Shown: positions 26,378-36,488, counted from the first letter of the stretch. The stretch: 64,000 nt of DNA from Sphingomonas limnosediminicola (GCF_039537965.1 NZ_BAABBM010000001.1:930001-994000); one strand, 5' to 3'. The notes: generated by a model from the sequence alone, not told the origin. Made by a program: numbers and translations.

Positions 26378-27400
26378 ATGTGGTCTGGCCGGCCTTTATT
26401 GCTCATCTTCGGCACCGGCGATCAGGCGGACCAGATGAGCCACGAAGGCAATCGCGTCTTCGTGACGGGTAGCGCGGACCTCGGCCGGCTGCTCCCGAAC
26501 CGCGAAGCGCTTCATCGCCTGCAAGTCTCAGCGAGCCCGCTCAAGCCATCGGACTTGCCCGATCTCAGCCCCTATCCCGTCGTCGTCAACATGATCACCG
26601 AGGCCGAGCACAGCGCGAAGGTGCTGGCGAACGTCAGGACGATGTTGCGCGGTTACCGCGGCCGCGTCGTCAATCCGCCTCACGCCGTCCTGAGTTCGAC
26701 CCGGGACCAAGTCGCGCAGCGCCTAAGCGGAACCGAAGGCCTTATCGTACCGCCCGTCGTTCGGCTTCAGGGCAGCGAAGCAGAATCCGCCGTGAAAGCG
26801 ATTGCAAAGGCTGGAATCGGATCTCCGATCATTCTCCGAAAGGCCGGAACCCACACAGGCGAGACGGTCGCTTTGCAGAACTCCGTCGACGAGGCCGTGG
26901 CCACAATGGAGAGCGGCCAGATATATTTCGCGACTCAGTTCGTGGATTTCGCGAGCGGCGACGGGCTCTATCGCAAGTATCGGCTGTGGTTCATCGGCGC
27001 CCGCGCCGTGCTTCGGCACATGTATGTGTCCGACCATTGGAACGTGCACAGCAAGGACCGCGCACGCTTCATGGGCCCGCGCCCGGACTTAGTTGCCGAA
27101 GAGCGCGCATTGATCGGGCAAACCGAGCCCTTCACCGAGCAAATCCGCCAGACCCTGAGCGAAGTGCGCAGGCGAATGCCGCTCGACTTCTTCGGCTTGG
27201 ATTTCGGAATCATGCAGGACGGCAAACTCGTGTTCTTCGAGGCGAACGCGACAATGAGCTTCTTCCCGCTATGGCGCGACGACGATCCGCAGTTCGAATA
27301 TCTGAAACAGGTCGTCCCACCCGCGCAGGCAGCGTTCATGCAGCTCGTCGGCGTGAGTGGGCCCGCAGTCGGGAGTCCCCGCGCTAACGTCCGAGTATGA
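26378..27400 (+). CDS. ATP-grasp ligase (RimK-like), orphan
   Basis: A protein of about 340 residues with an ATP-grasp fold. Visible elements are the IILRKAGTHTGET loop (phosphate binding), IYFATQFVDF, KYRLWFIG, and the metal-binding C-terminal motif DFFGLDFGIMQDGKLVFFEANATMSF. Such enzymes ligate a carboxylate to an amine or thiol, as in glutathione or RimK-type modification. No substrate peptide or partner is adjacent, so the target is unknown. The start is uncertain (26336 or 26378); 26378 avoids extra residues. The 3' end overlaps radA, which runs in the opposite direction, by 17 bases. Confidence 0.85.
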   Translation: MWSGRPLLLIFGTGDQADQMSHEGNRVFVTGSADLGRLLPNREALHRLQVSASPLKPSDLPDLSPYPVVVNMITEAEHSAKVLANVRTMLRGYRGRVVNPPHAVLSSTRDQVAQRLSGTEGLIVPPVVRLQGSEAESAVKAIAKAGIGSPIILRKAGTHTGETVALQNSVDEAVATMESGQIYFATQFVDFASGDGLYRKYRLWFIGARAVLRHMYVSDHWNVHSKDRARFMGPRPDLVAEERALIGQTEPFTEQIRQTLSEVRRRMPLDFFGLDFGIMQDGKLVFFEANATMSFFPLWRDDDPQFEYLKQVVPPAQAAFMQLVGVSGPAVGSPRANVRV

Positions 27401-28751
27401 GGTCAACCAGTTCGCGCAGGTTCGTGAACTCGGCGAGCTTCAGCCCCTCGCTTCCCTTCACGCCCTTGGGAACCCAGGCCCGTTCGAACCCCAGCTTAGC
27501 CGCTTCCTTTAGCCGCAGCCCTGCATGCGCAACCGGGCGTATCTCGCCTGAGAGGGCGACCTCACCAAGAACAACGCATTCGCTCGGCACCGGCCGTTCC
27601 GACATGGCCGAGATGAGCGCAGCCGCGACCGCGATATCTGCGCCAGGGTCGCTGAGACGATAGCCGCCGGCGACGTTGAGGTAGACTTCCGCCGTTGCAA
27701 AGCTGAGGCCGCACCGCGCTTCAAGCACGGCAAGGATCATGGCGAGCCGGCCATTGTCCCAGCCCACCGCCGCGCGTCGCGGCGTGGCGCCGGTTGCAAG
27801 CCGAACCGTAAGCGCCTGAATTTCGACCAGCACCGGACGGGATCCCTCGATCGCGGGAAAAACGCTCGTTCCGCTGACCGGCGACCCCCGGTTCGTGAGG
27901 AACAGGGCGGAAGGGTTCGGCACCTCGGTCAGGCCCTGCCCTTCCATGGCAAACACGCCGATCTCGTCCGTGCCGCCGAAGCGGTTCTTCATCGCGCGAA
28001 GGATGCGGTACTGGTGGCTGCGTTCGCCTTCGAAGCTGAGCACCGTGTCGACCATATGCTCCAGCACGCGCGGGCCGGCTATCGTACCGTCCTTGGTGAC
28101 ATGACCGACGAGGATGACCGCAGTGCCGCGCTCCTTCGCGAAGCGAACCAGCTCCTGCGCTGAGGCTCGCACCTGGCTGACCGTGCCCGGTGCGCCTTCG
28201 ATCAAGTCCGAATGCATGGTCTGGATCGAATCGATGATCAGGAGCGCCGTGTCCTCGCCGTTCCCGACGGTCGTGAGAATGTCGCGAACGGAGGTGGCGG
28301 CGGCGAGTTGGACCGGTGCCCGGCCGAGCCCCAGACGAACTGCGCGCAGGCGGACTTGCTCGGCGGATTCTTCTCCGGAAACGTAGATGACCCGCTTGCC
28401 ATCGCTGGCAAGCCGCGCAGCAACCTGCAGCAGCAACGTCGATTTGCCGATGCCCGGGTCGCCGCCGACGAGCATCGCCGATCCGGCTACGATGCCGCCG
28501 CCGATCGCACGGTCGAACTCGGCAAGGCCGCTTGGCAGGCGGTCCGGCAGCGCCGCCGGTGTTTCCAGCCCGACGAGCGGAATGACGCTCCCGCCACCCT
28601 GAAGATTATGCTTGGCCGCAAAGATGTTAGAGACCTCGGCAGCCTCCTGCACCAGGGTGTTCCACTCGCTGCAGTCGGCGCACTGGCCCTGCCAGCGGCT
28701 CGATACCGAACCGCAGGCCTGGCAGACATAACGTGATTTGGGCTTCGCCAT
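27384..28751 (-). CDS. radA: DNA repair protein RadA
   Basis: A 455-residue RecA-like ATPase that processes recombination intermediates. The N-terminal C4 zinc finger is CQACGSVSSRWQGQCADC. The ATPase core has Walker A GGDPGIGKSTLLLQVA, Walker B near LLIIDSIQT, and the RadA-specific motif MKNRFGGTDEIGVF. The C-terminal Lon-type domain includes GWDNGRLAMILAVLEARCG and DIAVAAALISA. Length is normal. It is divergent from the CPA1 antiporter gene and converges on the ATP-grasp gene. Confidence 0.97.
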   Translation of the reverse strand: MAKPKSRYVCQACGSVSSRWQGQCADCSEWNTLVQEAAEVSNIFAAKHNLQGGGSVIPLVGLETPAALPDRLPSGLAEFDRAIGGGIVAGSAMLVGGDPGIGKSTLLLQVAARLASDGKRVIYVSGEESAEQVRLRAVRLGLGRAPVQLAAATSVRDILTTVGNGEDTALLIIDSIQTMHSDLIEGAPGTVSQVRASAQELVRFAKERGTAVILVGHVTKDGTIAGPRVLEHMVDTVLSFEGERSHQYRILRAMKNRFGGTDEIGVFAMEGQGLTEVPNPSALFLTNRGSPVSGTSVFPAIEGSRPVLVEIQALTVRLATGATPRRAAVGWDNGRLAMILAVLEARCGLSFATAEVYLNVAGGYRLSDPGADIAVAAALISAMSERPVPSECVVLGEVALSGEIRPVAHAGLRLKEAAKLGFERAWVPKGVKGSEGLKLAEFTNLRELVDLILGR

Positions 28752-28797
28752 GGGCTCAGTGATTAGCGTTTTGCCGGTCTTTCGCTAGGGGTTGCGC

Positions 28798-30021
28798 ATG
28801 ACCGGAATTTCTCTCGGCTCGGTAGGATTTCTGCTGCTCGTGGCATGCCTGATCGCGATGCTCTCGCGACGGCTCGGGCTGCCCTACATCGTCGGTCTGG
28901 TCGTCGCGGGTCTCCTCATCGCGCTGCTTCCGATTGTCCCGAACCTTCCCCTGTCGCGCGACTTGATCTTCAATGTCCTCTTGCCGCCCCTGGTTTTCGA
29001 AGCCGCGCTTCAACTCGACTGGCGCCGGTTCCGCGCAGAACTTCCCGTGACCCTCACGCTGGCATTCGCCGGCGTCGCTATTGCCGCCATGGTGGTCGCC
29101 GGCGGAATGCACTGGATTGTCGGATGGAGTTGGATCGGCGCCGCATTGTTCGGCGTCCTGATCGCCGCAACCGACCCCGTCTCCGTCATCGCCTCTTTCC
29201 GCGAGTTGGGTGCCCAACCCCGCGTATCGATGGTGGTGGAGTCCGAAAGCTTGCTCAACGACGGCGTGGCCGCGGTCGGCTTTGCCATCCTGTCCGCCAT
29301 CGCCACCGGCGCATCGGCCAGTGCGGGTAGCGTACTTCCTGCCTTCCTCTGGACCCTTGGCGGCGGGGTACTGATCGGCCTTCTCGTCAGCGGCGGGATT
29401 CTCCTGATTGTTGGTCAAACGAAAGACCCGCTCGTCGAGATCACGCTGACCACAATCGCGGCCTACGGGTCGTTTCTGCTCGCGGAATATTTGCACGCGT
29501 CGGGCATCATCGGCGCTCTTGCAGCAGGTCTCCTCATCGGCAGCGTGGGCTGGGACCGGTTCGTGTCCGAGGAAAGTCGAGAGAGGCTGGAAGGTGCTTG
29601 GGAATTCTTCGCGTTCCTGGCCAACAGCATTGTGTTCATCCTCATTGGGATGAACCTCGCCAACCAGCCGCTTCGCGATCTCGGCTCCGTCGCAGCAGTC
29701 GTGGCCACCCTATGTGTTCTCGCCGGCCGGGCCGTATCTATCTATCCGCTCGCCGTTCTCTTCAATCGCTCCCGTTGGCGTTTGCCGGCGGCGTATCAGC
29801 ACACGCTCTTCTGGGGCGGCCTCCGCGGTGCGCTGGCCTTGGCGCTCGCGCTTGCGGTCCCGGCAAATGTTCCCGAACGCAACGCGATTATCGTCATCGC
29901 TTTCGTCGTCGTCGCCTTCTCGATCCTGGTGCAGGGCCTCACCATACCTGCACTGATCCGACGCTTCGGCCTCATCGACGGTCAAGAACGGTCGGTTGCC
30001 GCCCCGGCGGACGCCAGCTAA
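28798..30021 (+). CDS. CPA1 family Na+/H+ antiporter (NhaP-like)
   Basis: A 407-residue membrane antiporter with around 12 hydrophobic helices. The start region SVGFLLLVACLIAMLSRRLGLPYIVGLVVAGLLI and the ion-site motif AATDPVSVIASFRELG (with DPVSV) are typical for CPA1 exchangers. VESESLLNDGVAAVGFAIL contains the conserved Asn-Asp. It expels sodium or potassium in exchange for protons and controls internal pH. ATG at 28798 is preferred because AGGGG lies a few bases upstream; a TTG at 28792 would be two codons longer. It runs into the MFS gene that follows. Confidence 0.92.
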   Translation: MTGISLGSVGFLLLVACLIAMLSRRLGLPYIVGLVVAGLLIALLPIVPNLPLSRDLIFNVLLPPLVFEAALQLDWRRFRAELPVTLTLAFAGVAIAAMVVAGGMHWIVGWSWIGAALFGVLIAATDPVSVIASFRELGAQPRVSMVVESESLLNDGVAAVGFAILSAIATGASASAGSVLPAFLWTLGGGVLIGLLVSGGILLIVGQTKDPLVEITLTTIAAYGSFLLAEYLHASGIIGALAAGLLIGSVGWDRFVSEESRERLEGAWEFFAFLANSIVFILIGMNLANQPLRDLGSVAAVVATLCVLAGRAVSIYPLAVLFNRSRWRLPAAYQHTLFWGGLRGALALALALAVPANVPERNAIIVIAFVVVAFSILVQGLTIPALIRRFGLIDGQERSVAAPADAS

Positions 30022-30031
30022 CCGCCGCAAC

Positions 30032-31309
30032 GTGAGTTTGCTTCCCGAACCGCTTCGGATCCCCGGTTACCGCTATTTCTGGCTAGCCCGATTAATGACG
30101 ACGATCGCGCAGATGGCGATGGTCATCGTCATCGGTTGGCAGGTCTACGACATCGCGCGAGAAACGATGGGCATCCGCGAGGCGGCCTTCCGCCTCGGCC
30201 TAATCGGGCTCGTTCAGTTCGTGCCCTTGTTCGTGCTGACCCCGATCAGTGGCTGGACTGCAGATCGGCTCGACCGAAGACACATTGCGCGGGCCGTGGT
30301 GTCGCTTGAGCTATTCTGCGCGGCGATCCTGTTCGCCGCCACATATGGCGGGTTCATCAGCCTGCCGATCCTGTTCGGCGTCGCTGCGCTGCTTGGTGTG
30401 GCAAGGGCATTTGCCGGCCCCGCCCTGGGCGCGCTCGCGCCGAACCTAGTGCCGCGCGAGATCCTGCCGCAAGCAATCGCGCTCAGCTCTGCCGCGTGGC
30501 AGACCGGCGCGATCGCCGGGCCTGCGCTCGGCGGCATCCTCTACGACGTGACGCCTCGCCTTCCGTACGGGCTGAGTGCAGCCCTGTTCGCTTTGTCGGT
30601 GCTGTGCCTGTTCACCATCCCGCCGATCCCGCGCACGCCGCTGCGCCCCGGAAGCCCGTTCGACCAGATGGCCGACGGTCTTGCCTACGTCAGGCGGAAC
30701 AAGCTGGTCCTGGGAGCGATCACGCTCGATCTTTTCGCGGTCCTTCTTGGGGGCGTGACCGCGATGCTGCCTGTCTACGCCCGGGATATCCTGCACGTTG
30801 GCCCAGACGGTCTCGGCCCACTTCGGGCTGCGCCGGCAGCGGGCGCGACGCTGACCGCCATCCTATTCTCGATCCGACCCCTGAAGACGAACGTCGGGGT
30901 CAAGATGCTGGCGGCCGTCGTCGTCTTTGGCGCTGCGACCGCTCTGTTCGGTCTCTCGCACTCTTTCCCGCTGTCGCTGGCATGCCTCGCCGTGCTTGGC
31001 GCTGCGGACATGTTCTCGGTCTACATCCGGCAGTCGCTCATCCAGCTCCACACGCCCGACGAGATGCGCGGTCGGGTGGCCGCCGTCTCGACCCTCGCCA
31101 TCTCCGCATCGAACGAACTGGGCGAAACTCGGAGCGGCTTCACGGCGGCGCTTCTCGGACCGGTCGCAGCTACTGTGGCCGGTGGCATTGCGGCCATTGC
31201 GGTGACCCTGCTTTGGGCCGGCCTGTTCCCCCAGCTTCGCCGCGCAACGACGTTCGAACTGCCCGATCCAGCGCCAGAGGAAGCCGACGTCGTGTCGAGC
31301 GGCGTTTGA
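30032..31309 (+). CDS. MFS transporter (EntS/enterobactin exporter-like)
   Basis: A 425- to 437-residue major facilitator protein with 12 hydrophobic helices, beginning IPGYRYFWLARLMTTIAQMAMVIVIGWQVYDIA. It contains the helix 2-3 loop GWTADRLDRRHIARAVV and a short central cytoplasmic loop, DQMADGLAYVRRNKLVLG, typical of the EntS subgroup of drug or siderophore exporters. The GTG at 30032 lies 11 bases past the antiporter gene; a TTG at 29996 would overlap it by 26 bases and is also possible. Substrate unknown; the adjacent genes give no siderophore context. Confidence 0.9.
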   Translation: MSLLPEPLRIPGYRYFWLARLMTTIAQMAMVIVIGWQVYDIARETMGIREAAFRLGLIGLVQFVPLFVLTPISGWTADRLDRRHIARAVVSLELFCAAILFAATYGGFISLPILFGVAALLGVARAFAGPALGALAPNLVPREILPQAIALSSAAWQTGAIAGPALGGILYDVTPRLPYGLSAALFALSVLCLFTIPPIPRTPLRPGSPFDQMADGLAYVRRNKLVLGAITLDLFAVLLGGVTAMLPVYARDILHVGPDGLGPLRAAPAAGATLTAILFSIRPLKTNVGVKMLAAVVVFGAATALFGLSHSFPLSLACLAVLGAADMFSVYIRQSLIQLHTPDEMRGRVAAVSTLAISASNELGETRSGFTAALLGPVAATVAGGIAAIAVTLLWAGLFPQLRRATTFELPDPAPEEADVVSSGV

Positions 31310-31376
31310 GTTGGTTCTTGCAAAAGGCCGTTAACCACCCGATTTGCGCCACCGCACCATCGCTAGGAGCCAAGGC

Positions 31377-32303
31377 ATGAACGCCGCCAATATCCTCGAG
31401 ACGATCGGCAATACCCCCCACGTCCGGATCAATCGTTTGTTCGGTCCCAATGCCGAGGTCTGGATCAAGCAGGAGCGCGCCAATCCCGGCGGCTCCATCA
31501 AGGATCGTATCGCGCTGGCGATGGTCGAGGACGCGGAGCGCTCGGGCAAGCTGAAACCGGGCGGAACGATCGTCGAGCCAACTTCCGGCAACACCGGAAT
31601 CGGCCTCGCGATGGTTGCGGCCGTAAAGGGCTACAAGATCATCCTCGTCATGCCCGACAGCATGAGCGTCGAGCGGCGCCGCCTCATGCTCGCTTACGGT
31701 GCTCAGTTTGACCTGACGCCGCGCGAGAAGGGGATGAAGGGTTCCATCGCCCGCGCCGAGGAAATCGTCGCGGAGACCCCCGGCGCCTGGATGCCGCAGC
31801 AGTTCGAAAACCCGGCCAATCTAGAGGTTCACCGCCGCACGACGGCGCAGGAAATCCTTCGCGACTTCGGCGACAATCCGCCCGACGCCATCATTACTGG
31901 CGTCGGCACCGGCGGCCATATCACGGCCGTTGCGGAGGTGCTGAAGAAGGAATGGACGAATTTGAAGGTTTTCGCAGTCGAGCCGACTCTTTCGCCGGTT
32001 CTTTCCGGAGGCCAGCCCGGCCCGCACCCGATCCAAGGCATCGGCGCCGGCTTTATCCCCGCGATCATGGACACCAGCGTTCTCGATGGCGTAATCCAGG
32101 TCGATCCGGCCGACGCAAAGGAAATGGCGCGTCGCGCGGCTCGCGAGGAAGGTATGCTGGTCGGGATTTCGTCGGGCGCGACGCTTGCCGCAATCAAGCA
32201 GAAGCTACCGGAGCTCGGCGAAAAAGCCCGAGTGCTCGGCTTTAACTACGACACCGGTGAGCGTTATCTGTCGGTGGCCGACTTCCTCCCCGAAGAAGCT
32301 TAA
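31377..32303 (+). CDS. cysK: Cysteine synthase A
   Basis: A 308-residue PLP enzyme that makes cysteine from O-acetylserine and sulfide. The PLP lysine is in [11 protein letters not shown], the substrate loop is [13 protein letters not shown], the glycine-rich phosphate loop is [11 protein letters not shown], and the C-terminal SSGATL also matches. ATG at 31377 has AGGAG nine bases upstream; an ORF start at 31344 would extend into the spacer. It is followed by a 112-base gap that includes a short inverted repeat, then a cyclic-di-GMP gene. Confidence 0.97.
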   Translation: MNAANILETIGNTPHVRINRLFGPNAEVWIKQERANPGGSIKDRIALAMVEDAERSGKLKPGGTIVEPTSGNTGIGLAMVAAVKGYKIILVMPDSMSVERRRLMLAYGAQFDLTPREKGMKGSIARAEEIVAETPGAWMPQQFENPANLEVHRRTTAQEILRDFGDNPPDAIITGVGTGGHITAVAEVLKKEWTNLKVFAVEPTLSPVLSGGQPGPHPIQGIGAGFIPAIMDTSVLDGVIQVDPADAKEMARRAAREEGMLVGISSGATLAAIKQKLPELGEKARVLGFNYDTGERYLSVADFLPEEA

Positions 32304-32415
32304 GCGGCCGCTAACCGCATTCCTTTGTTCGGCGGTTAACTCCGTCGGGTAATAGTCCCCGTGTCGGCTCGCCAGCTCGGCTTCGAGTCCGGCGAGTCGC
32401 TTAGGGGCACATTGG

Positions 32416-35103
32416 ATGCGTAGATCTCGGTTCGCGAAGGCAATCGAAACGGCCGAGGCGCCCGAGCGGCCTTCGATCATGGATGCCTTGTGGTTCGACG
32501 TTACGCCGCCGGACTCCGCCGACGAAGACGCGCTCTGCGAGTGGCGCCTGGCCGGCGTCCAGCATGCGCCAATCATCCTTGGCGTTACGCACGTTTTGAT
32601 CGCCGTCGCCTGCATCGCGCTGTCTGCGCATCATACTTATTCGTCGCTCGCCGATAATCCGTTCGTTTCCGCTTCGCTTGTTATCCTGTTCGACGCGGCC
32701 ACTGCAGCGCTGCTGTTGACGCGCAAGCGTTTGAGCCTCGCACCTCACACCATCTTCCGCATCCTTTGCGCATATCTGGCCACTGCTGGCGTCCTGTGGA
32801 CGTGGTTCGGCTACGCGGTGTCGGACGACATGTTCGTGACACCAATTGCTGCGGCTCCGATCGCGATGGCGGCCGGCATCGCGATGCGAACGATCGTGTC
32901 GATCAGTTCGCCGCCGCTGGCGCTGGTCAACATGCTCGTATCGATCGCCGCCACCGCATTCCTGGCGGGTTCTCCCCTGCTCCCGATCGGCGTCGCGATT
33001 CTGAGCTTGGTGCTGTTCACGCACAGCGTCGTCGCTGCGCAAGGCTTCATCGCCACGGGCCGCAAGCGCCTTCATCTCGAGACCCAGGCACGCAAGGCGC
33101 AGCACTTCGTCGATGAATTCGAAAATAGCGGACGAGGCTGGTTCTGGGAAACCGATCCACTGGGCACCCTCTCCTATGTGTCGCTGCAGCTCGCCGAGGA
33201 CTTCCAGTGCAATCCCGAGGAACTGCTTGGCCGTCAGTTTACGGATCTGCTCTCAGTCGACAACAACACGTCGGGCGTGGTCGAGGAGCGCAAGACGCTC
33301 GGCTTCCATCTGTCGGCGCGCTTTCCCTTCTCGGATGTGGTCGTCCGACCGGCGAGCGAGCAGGACGTGCACTGGTCGCTCTCGGGTAACCCGATCTTCG
33401 ACGACCGCGGCCGCTTCCTCGGCTTCCGCGGCATAGGAACGGACCTTACGGAACAGCGGCGCTCGGAACAGGAAATTACTCGCCTTGCGCGCTTTGATTC
33501 CCTGACGAGCCTGCCGAACCGCGCGATGATGCGCCAGACTCTGGACGAGGCGCTTCGCAACGCAGCGCACCGTCAGAAGGGCTGCGCGCTCTTCATGATC
33601 GATCTCGATCGCTTCAAGAACGTCAACGATACGCTCGGCCATCCGGTGGGCGATGCCTTGCTTCGCCAAGTCGCGGAGCGGCTGAAGTCGGTGATGGGCA
33701 ATCACGGTCAGGTAGGGCGTCTCGGCGGAGACGAGTTCCAGGCGGTCATGCCGGGGACAGTCGATGTCGGCTTGCTTGAATCGCTAGCCCGGACGCTTAT
33801 CGAGCAGGTATCGCGCCCCTACACGATCGAGGGTCACAAGGTGACGATCGGCGCGTCGGTCGGCATCGTCATCGGCGATCCCGGCCGCGCCAGCGCCGAC
33901 GCTATGGTCCGCAACGCCGACCTTGCGCTCTACGCCGCCAAAGCTGCCGGGCGTGGCAAGCACCGGCTCTACGAGCCTTCGATGCACAGCGAAGCCGCCG
34001 AGCGCCAAGTCATGGAGAACGACCTTCGCCAGGCGATCGAGCGCGGTGAACTCGCCGTCCATTTCCAGCCGATCGTTCGCGCGGCGGGTGAAGAAATTTC
34101 GGGCTTCGAGTCACTCGTGCGTTGGCAGCATCCGACGCGCGGCCCCATCTCGCCATCGAAGTTCATCCCGCTTGCAGAGGAGGCCGGCCTGATCGGAAAG
34201 ATCGGCGAGTGGGTGCTTCGTACATCGCTCGAAGAGGCCTCCAACTGGCCCGATCACGTCCGTGTCGCGGTCAACCTGTCGCCGTTGCAGTTCAACGACC
34301 CGAGTGTCGTGGCCATGGTGTCGAAGCACCTCAATGAGACGGGCGTCCGTGCTGAGAGGCTCGAGCTTGAGATCACCGAAGGCGTGTTCCTGGCCGAGGG
34401 CGACACGACGGACGATACGTTCGCCAAGCTGAAGGCGCTTGGCGTGCGGCTGGCGCTCGACGATTTTGGCACAGGCTATTCATCGCTCGGCTATTTGAAA
34501 AAAGCGCCGTTCGACAAGATCAAAATCGACCAGAGCTTCGTCCGAGGCGCGGCGTCCGCGACGAACCGCAACGCCGCCATTATCCGCGCCATTGTGACGC
34601 TGGCAGAAACGCTCGGCATGGACACCTGCGCCGAGGGCGTCGAAACCCATGACGATCTTCAGCTCATTCGTGAACTCGGCGTCAGCATGGTGCAGGGTTA
34701 CATCTTCGGAAAGCCGAGCCCCGCCGAAACGGCGCGCGAGCTGGCGAATAGCACCACCGTGCACGCGGAAGGCTTCGCCTGCATCCGGGAACCGCGCCAT
34801 CGCCTGATGCGCCGCGCGATCACCTGCATTGGTGGTGAAACGACCGAAGTTCGCCTGCGCAATATTTCGTCGATGGGCGCGCTCGTGGAATGCGACATTC
34901 CAATTGCGCCGGGTACGGAGCTAGCGATTGACATCGTTGGCGTCGGACCGGTGCGCGGGCTCGTCCGCTGGGCGCAATCAGGCCAGTTCGGCGTGCTTTT
35001 CGGCCAAGAGTTCGATCTGGCCCGGCTTGCTCCAAAGAAGGAGAAGCCGATCACCACGCAGATGGTGAGTTCGCGCCACGTGCTGAAGCGGCAGGTTGGC
35101 TAG
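32416..35103 (+). CDS. GGDEF-EAL cyclic-di-GMP protein with membrane, PAS and PilZ domains
   Basis: An 895-residue signalling protein. Residues about 50-215 hold five or six hydrophobic helices; a PAS domain follows (about 230-345). The GGDEF motif is intact at residues 437-441 (LGGDEFQ), the EAL motif reads ESLVRW near residue 563, with EITE, DDFGTGYSS and KIDQSFV all present. So both synthase and phosphodiesterase sites look functional. A C-terminal PilZ domain (about 790-885) shows RHRLMRR and NISSMGALVE. The protein can therefore make, break and bind cyclic-di-GMP. The stop overlaps that of the converging L,D-transpeptidase gene. Confidence 0.93.
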   Translation: MRRSRFAKAIETAEAPERPSIMDALWFDVTPPDSADEDALCEWRLAGVQHAPIILGVTHVLIAVACIALSAHHTYSSLADNPFVSASLVILFDAATAALLLTRKRLSLAPHTIFRILCAYLATAGVLWTWFGYAVSDDMFVTPIAAAPIAMAAGIAMRTIVSISSPPLALVNMLVSIAATAFLAGSPLLPIGVAILSLVLFTHSVVAAQGFIATGRKRLHLETQARKAQHFVDEFENSGRGWFWETDPLGTLSYVSLQLAEDFQCNPEELLGRQFTDLLSVDNNTSGVVEERKTLGFHLSARFPFSDVVVRPASEQDVHWSLSGNPIFDDRGRFLGFRGIGTDLTEQRRSEQEITRLARFDSLTSLPNRAMMRQTLDEALRNAAHRQKGCALFMIDLDRFKNVNDTLGHPVGDALLRQVAERLKSVMGNHGQVGRLGGDEFQAVMPGTVDVGLLESLARTLIEQVSRPYTIEGHKVTIGASVGIVIGDPGRASADAMVRNADLALYAAKAAGRGKHRLYEPSMHSEAAERQVMENDLRQAIERGELAVHFQPIVRAAGEEISGFESLVRWQHPTRGPISPSKFIPLAEEAGLIGKIGEWVLRTSLEEASNWPDHVRVAVNLSPLQFNDPSVVAMVSKHLNETGVRAERLELEITEGVFLAEGDTTDDTFAKLKALGVRLALDDFGTGYSSLGYLKKAPFDKIKIDQSFVRGAASATNRNAAIIRAIVTLAETLGMDTCAEGVETHDDLQLIRELGVSMVQGYIFGKPSPAETARELANSTTVHAEGFACIREPRHRLMRRAITCIGGETTEVRLRNISSMGALVECDIPIAPGTELAIDIVGVGPVRGLVRWAQSGQFGVLFGQEFDLARLAPKKEKPITTQMVSSRHVLKRQVG

Positions 35104-36398
35104 AAGACGCTCGCTAGTCTGCGCGACGCGGCACGGTCTCGCCCGTAGAAATCATCGAAATAGACGATCGAGGTTCCGCTCGGAACTGCCGTCAGATAGG
35201 TGATATAGATCGGCACCGGCTGCGGAAGGTTGACCTTCTGCTCCGGCCTTGCCCCCTGCGCGCGCGGCGGTCGGCCGTTGAACAGCCAGCGTGCGAAGCG
35301 AGCGGCATCCTCAAGCCTGACGCAGCCGTTGCTCTGCAGCCGAGCGGCGTCCTCGATCTTTTCCTTTTCCGGCGTGTCGTGAAGCCAAATACCCTGGCTG
35401 TTCGGGAACATGAACTTCATCTTCCCCATCGAGTTCGCCGGTCCCGGCTTCTGCCGCAAATTAGCCTGCACCCGACCCGCGACTACTGCATGCCAATCGA
35501 TCGACATCGGGTTAAGCACATGCGCGTTCTCGCCGAACTGGTCGACGAGCTCATAGCCCTTCTCGTTGAGATATTTGCGGCCGCCGGCAACGACCTTCGG
35601 CGCGAGCCTGCGCGCCGTGATGTCCGGCGGCGAGTTCCAATAGGGGTTTAGTGCGACGTAGCGGATGAACGCGTTCATCATCGGCGTCTGCGCGATCGGG
35701 TCGGGCCGACCCGCGACCACGCGCATCGAGTCAACTACGCGGCCGTTCTCGTACATATAGAGGCGGGCGGCGGGCGGATTCACGATTACGTAGCGGCCAG
35801 TACCTGCTGGCAGAGCGCGCGCGCGTTCGAGATTAGCCGCGAGGAGTCGCCGCTCTGCTTCGCTGCGATAAATATGCGCCGCAATCGCCTGCCGAAGATT
35901 GGCGTAGATCGGGTTCATCCATCCCATCTGGCTCACATATTCGGACAATGATGGAGCCTGCGCCGCCTGGTTCAGCAGCGTGGTCGCCGATGGCGGTGTC
36001 GGCTTCAGCTCCGGATCGACGTAGATGACCCCATTGTGAGGGTCGTGGCGTTGATCGCGCGCATAAGCGACGAAGGCAGCGCTCAGCATCGCATCGGCAC
36101 GACGGACCGCCATCGGATTGCCGCTCTGTGCATCCTGGATCGCACGGGAAAGCGCCCGGACATTGTAGTGCTTGGGGTTGAGATTGTCGGCTTGGGCCGT
36201 GCTCAGTATCTGCAAGAGCTGCTGGGCCGCCGCACCGCTGCGAGGTGCAAACCACAAAGGCGAACCGCCCCGCGCGCTGTAAAAAGCCGCAACGTCACCG
36301 CCATCGGCGGTCTGCGCAAGCGCGGGCTGAACGCCGCTGGCAACAGGCATACAGATCGCCGCCGCAGCTACGGCCAGACCAAGCGAAAACTTCTTCAT
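35100..36398 (-). CDS. L,D-transpeptidase (YcbB-like)
   Basis: An exported 432-residue transpeptidase that makes 3-3 cross-links or attaches proteins to peptidoglycan. Residues 1-28 form a signal peptide ending QPALAQ. A peptidoglycan-binding-like N-terminal region is followed by the YkuD catalytic domain, with YVIVNPPAARLYMYENG, AIRYVALNPYWNSPPDI-type segments and the catalytic motif SNGCVRLED (Cys near residue 358) after IWLHDTPEK. The size and large linker match YcbB-type enzymes. It converges on the cyclic-di-GMP gene, whose stop codon overlaps its own by two bases. Confidence 0.93.
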   Translation of the reverse strand: MKKFSLGLAVAAAAICMPVASGVQPALAQTADGGDVAAFYSARGGSPLWFAPRSGAAAQQLLQILSTAQADNLNPKHYNVRALSRAIQDAQSGNPMAVRRADAMLSAAFVAYARDQRHDPHNGVIYVDPELKPTPPSATTLLNQAAQAPSLSEYVSQMGWMNPIYANLRQAIAAHIYRSEAERRLLAANLERARALPAGTGRYVIVNPPAARLYMYENGRVVDSMRVVAGRPDPIAQTPMMNAFIRYVALNPYWNSPPDITARRLAPKVVAGGRKYLNEKGYELVDQFGENAHVLNPMSIDWHAVVAGRVQANLRQKPGPANSMGKMKFMFPNSQGIWLHDTPEKEKIEDAARLQSNGCVRLEDAARFARWLFNGRPPRAQGARPEQKVNLPQPVPIYITYLTAVPSGTSIVYFDDFYGRDRAASRRLASVF

Positions 36399-36488
36399 AT
36401 TGTCCCTTCGTCGCCCAGGCCACGGTCTATCGCCACCGCCGCCTGAACCTCAAGTGACGTCGCCGCCCGAAAGTTCCGCGAGCGCGAA

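Noticed and set aside
32312..32338. TAACCGC/GCGGTTA inverted repeat after cysK as a terminator
   Set aside because: Only a 7-bp stem with a 13-base loop and no T run; too weak to call.
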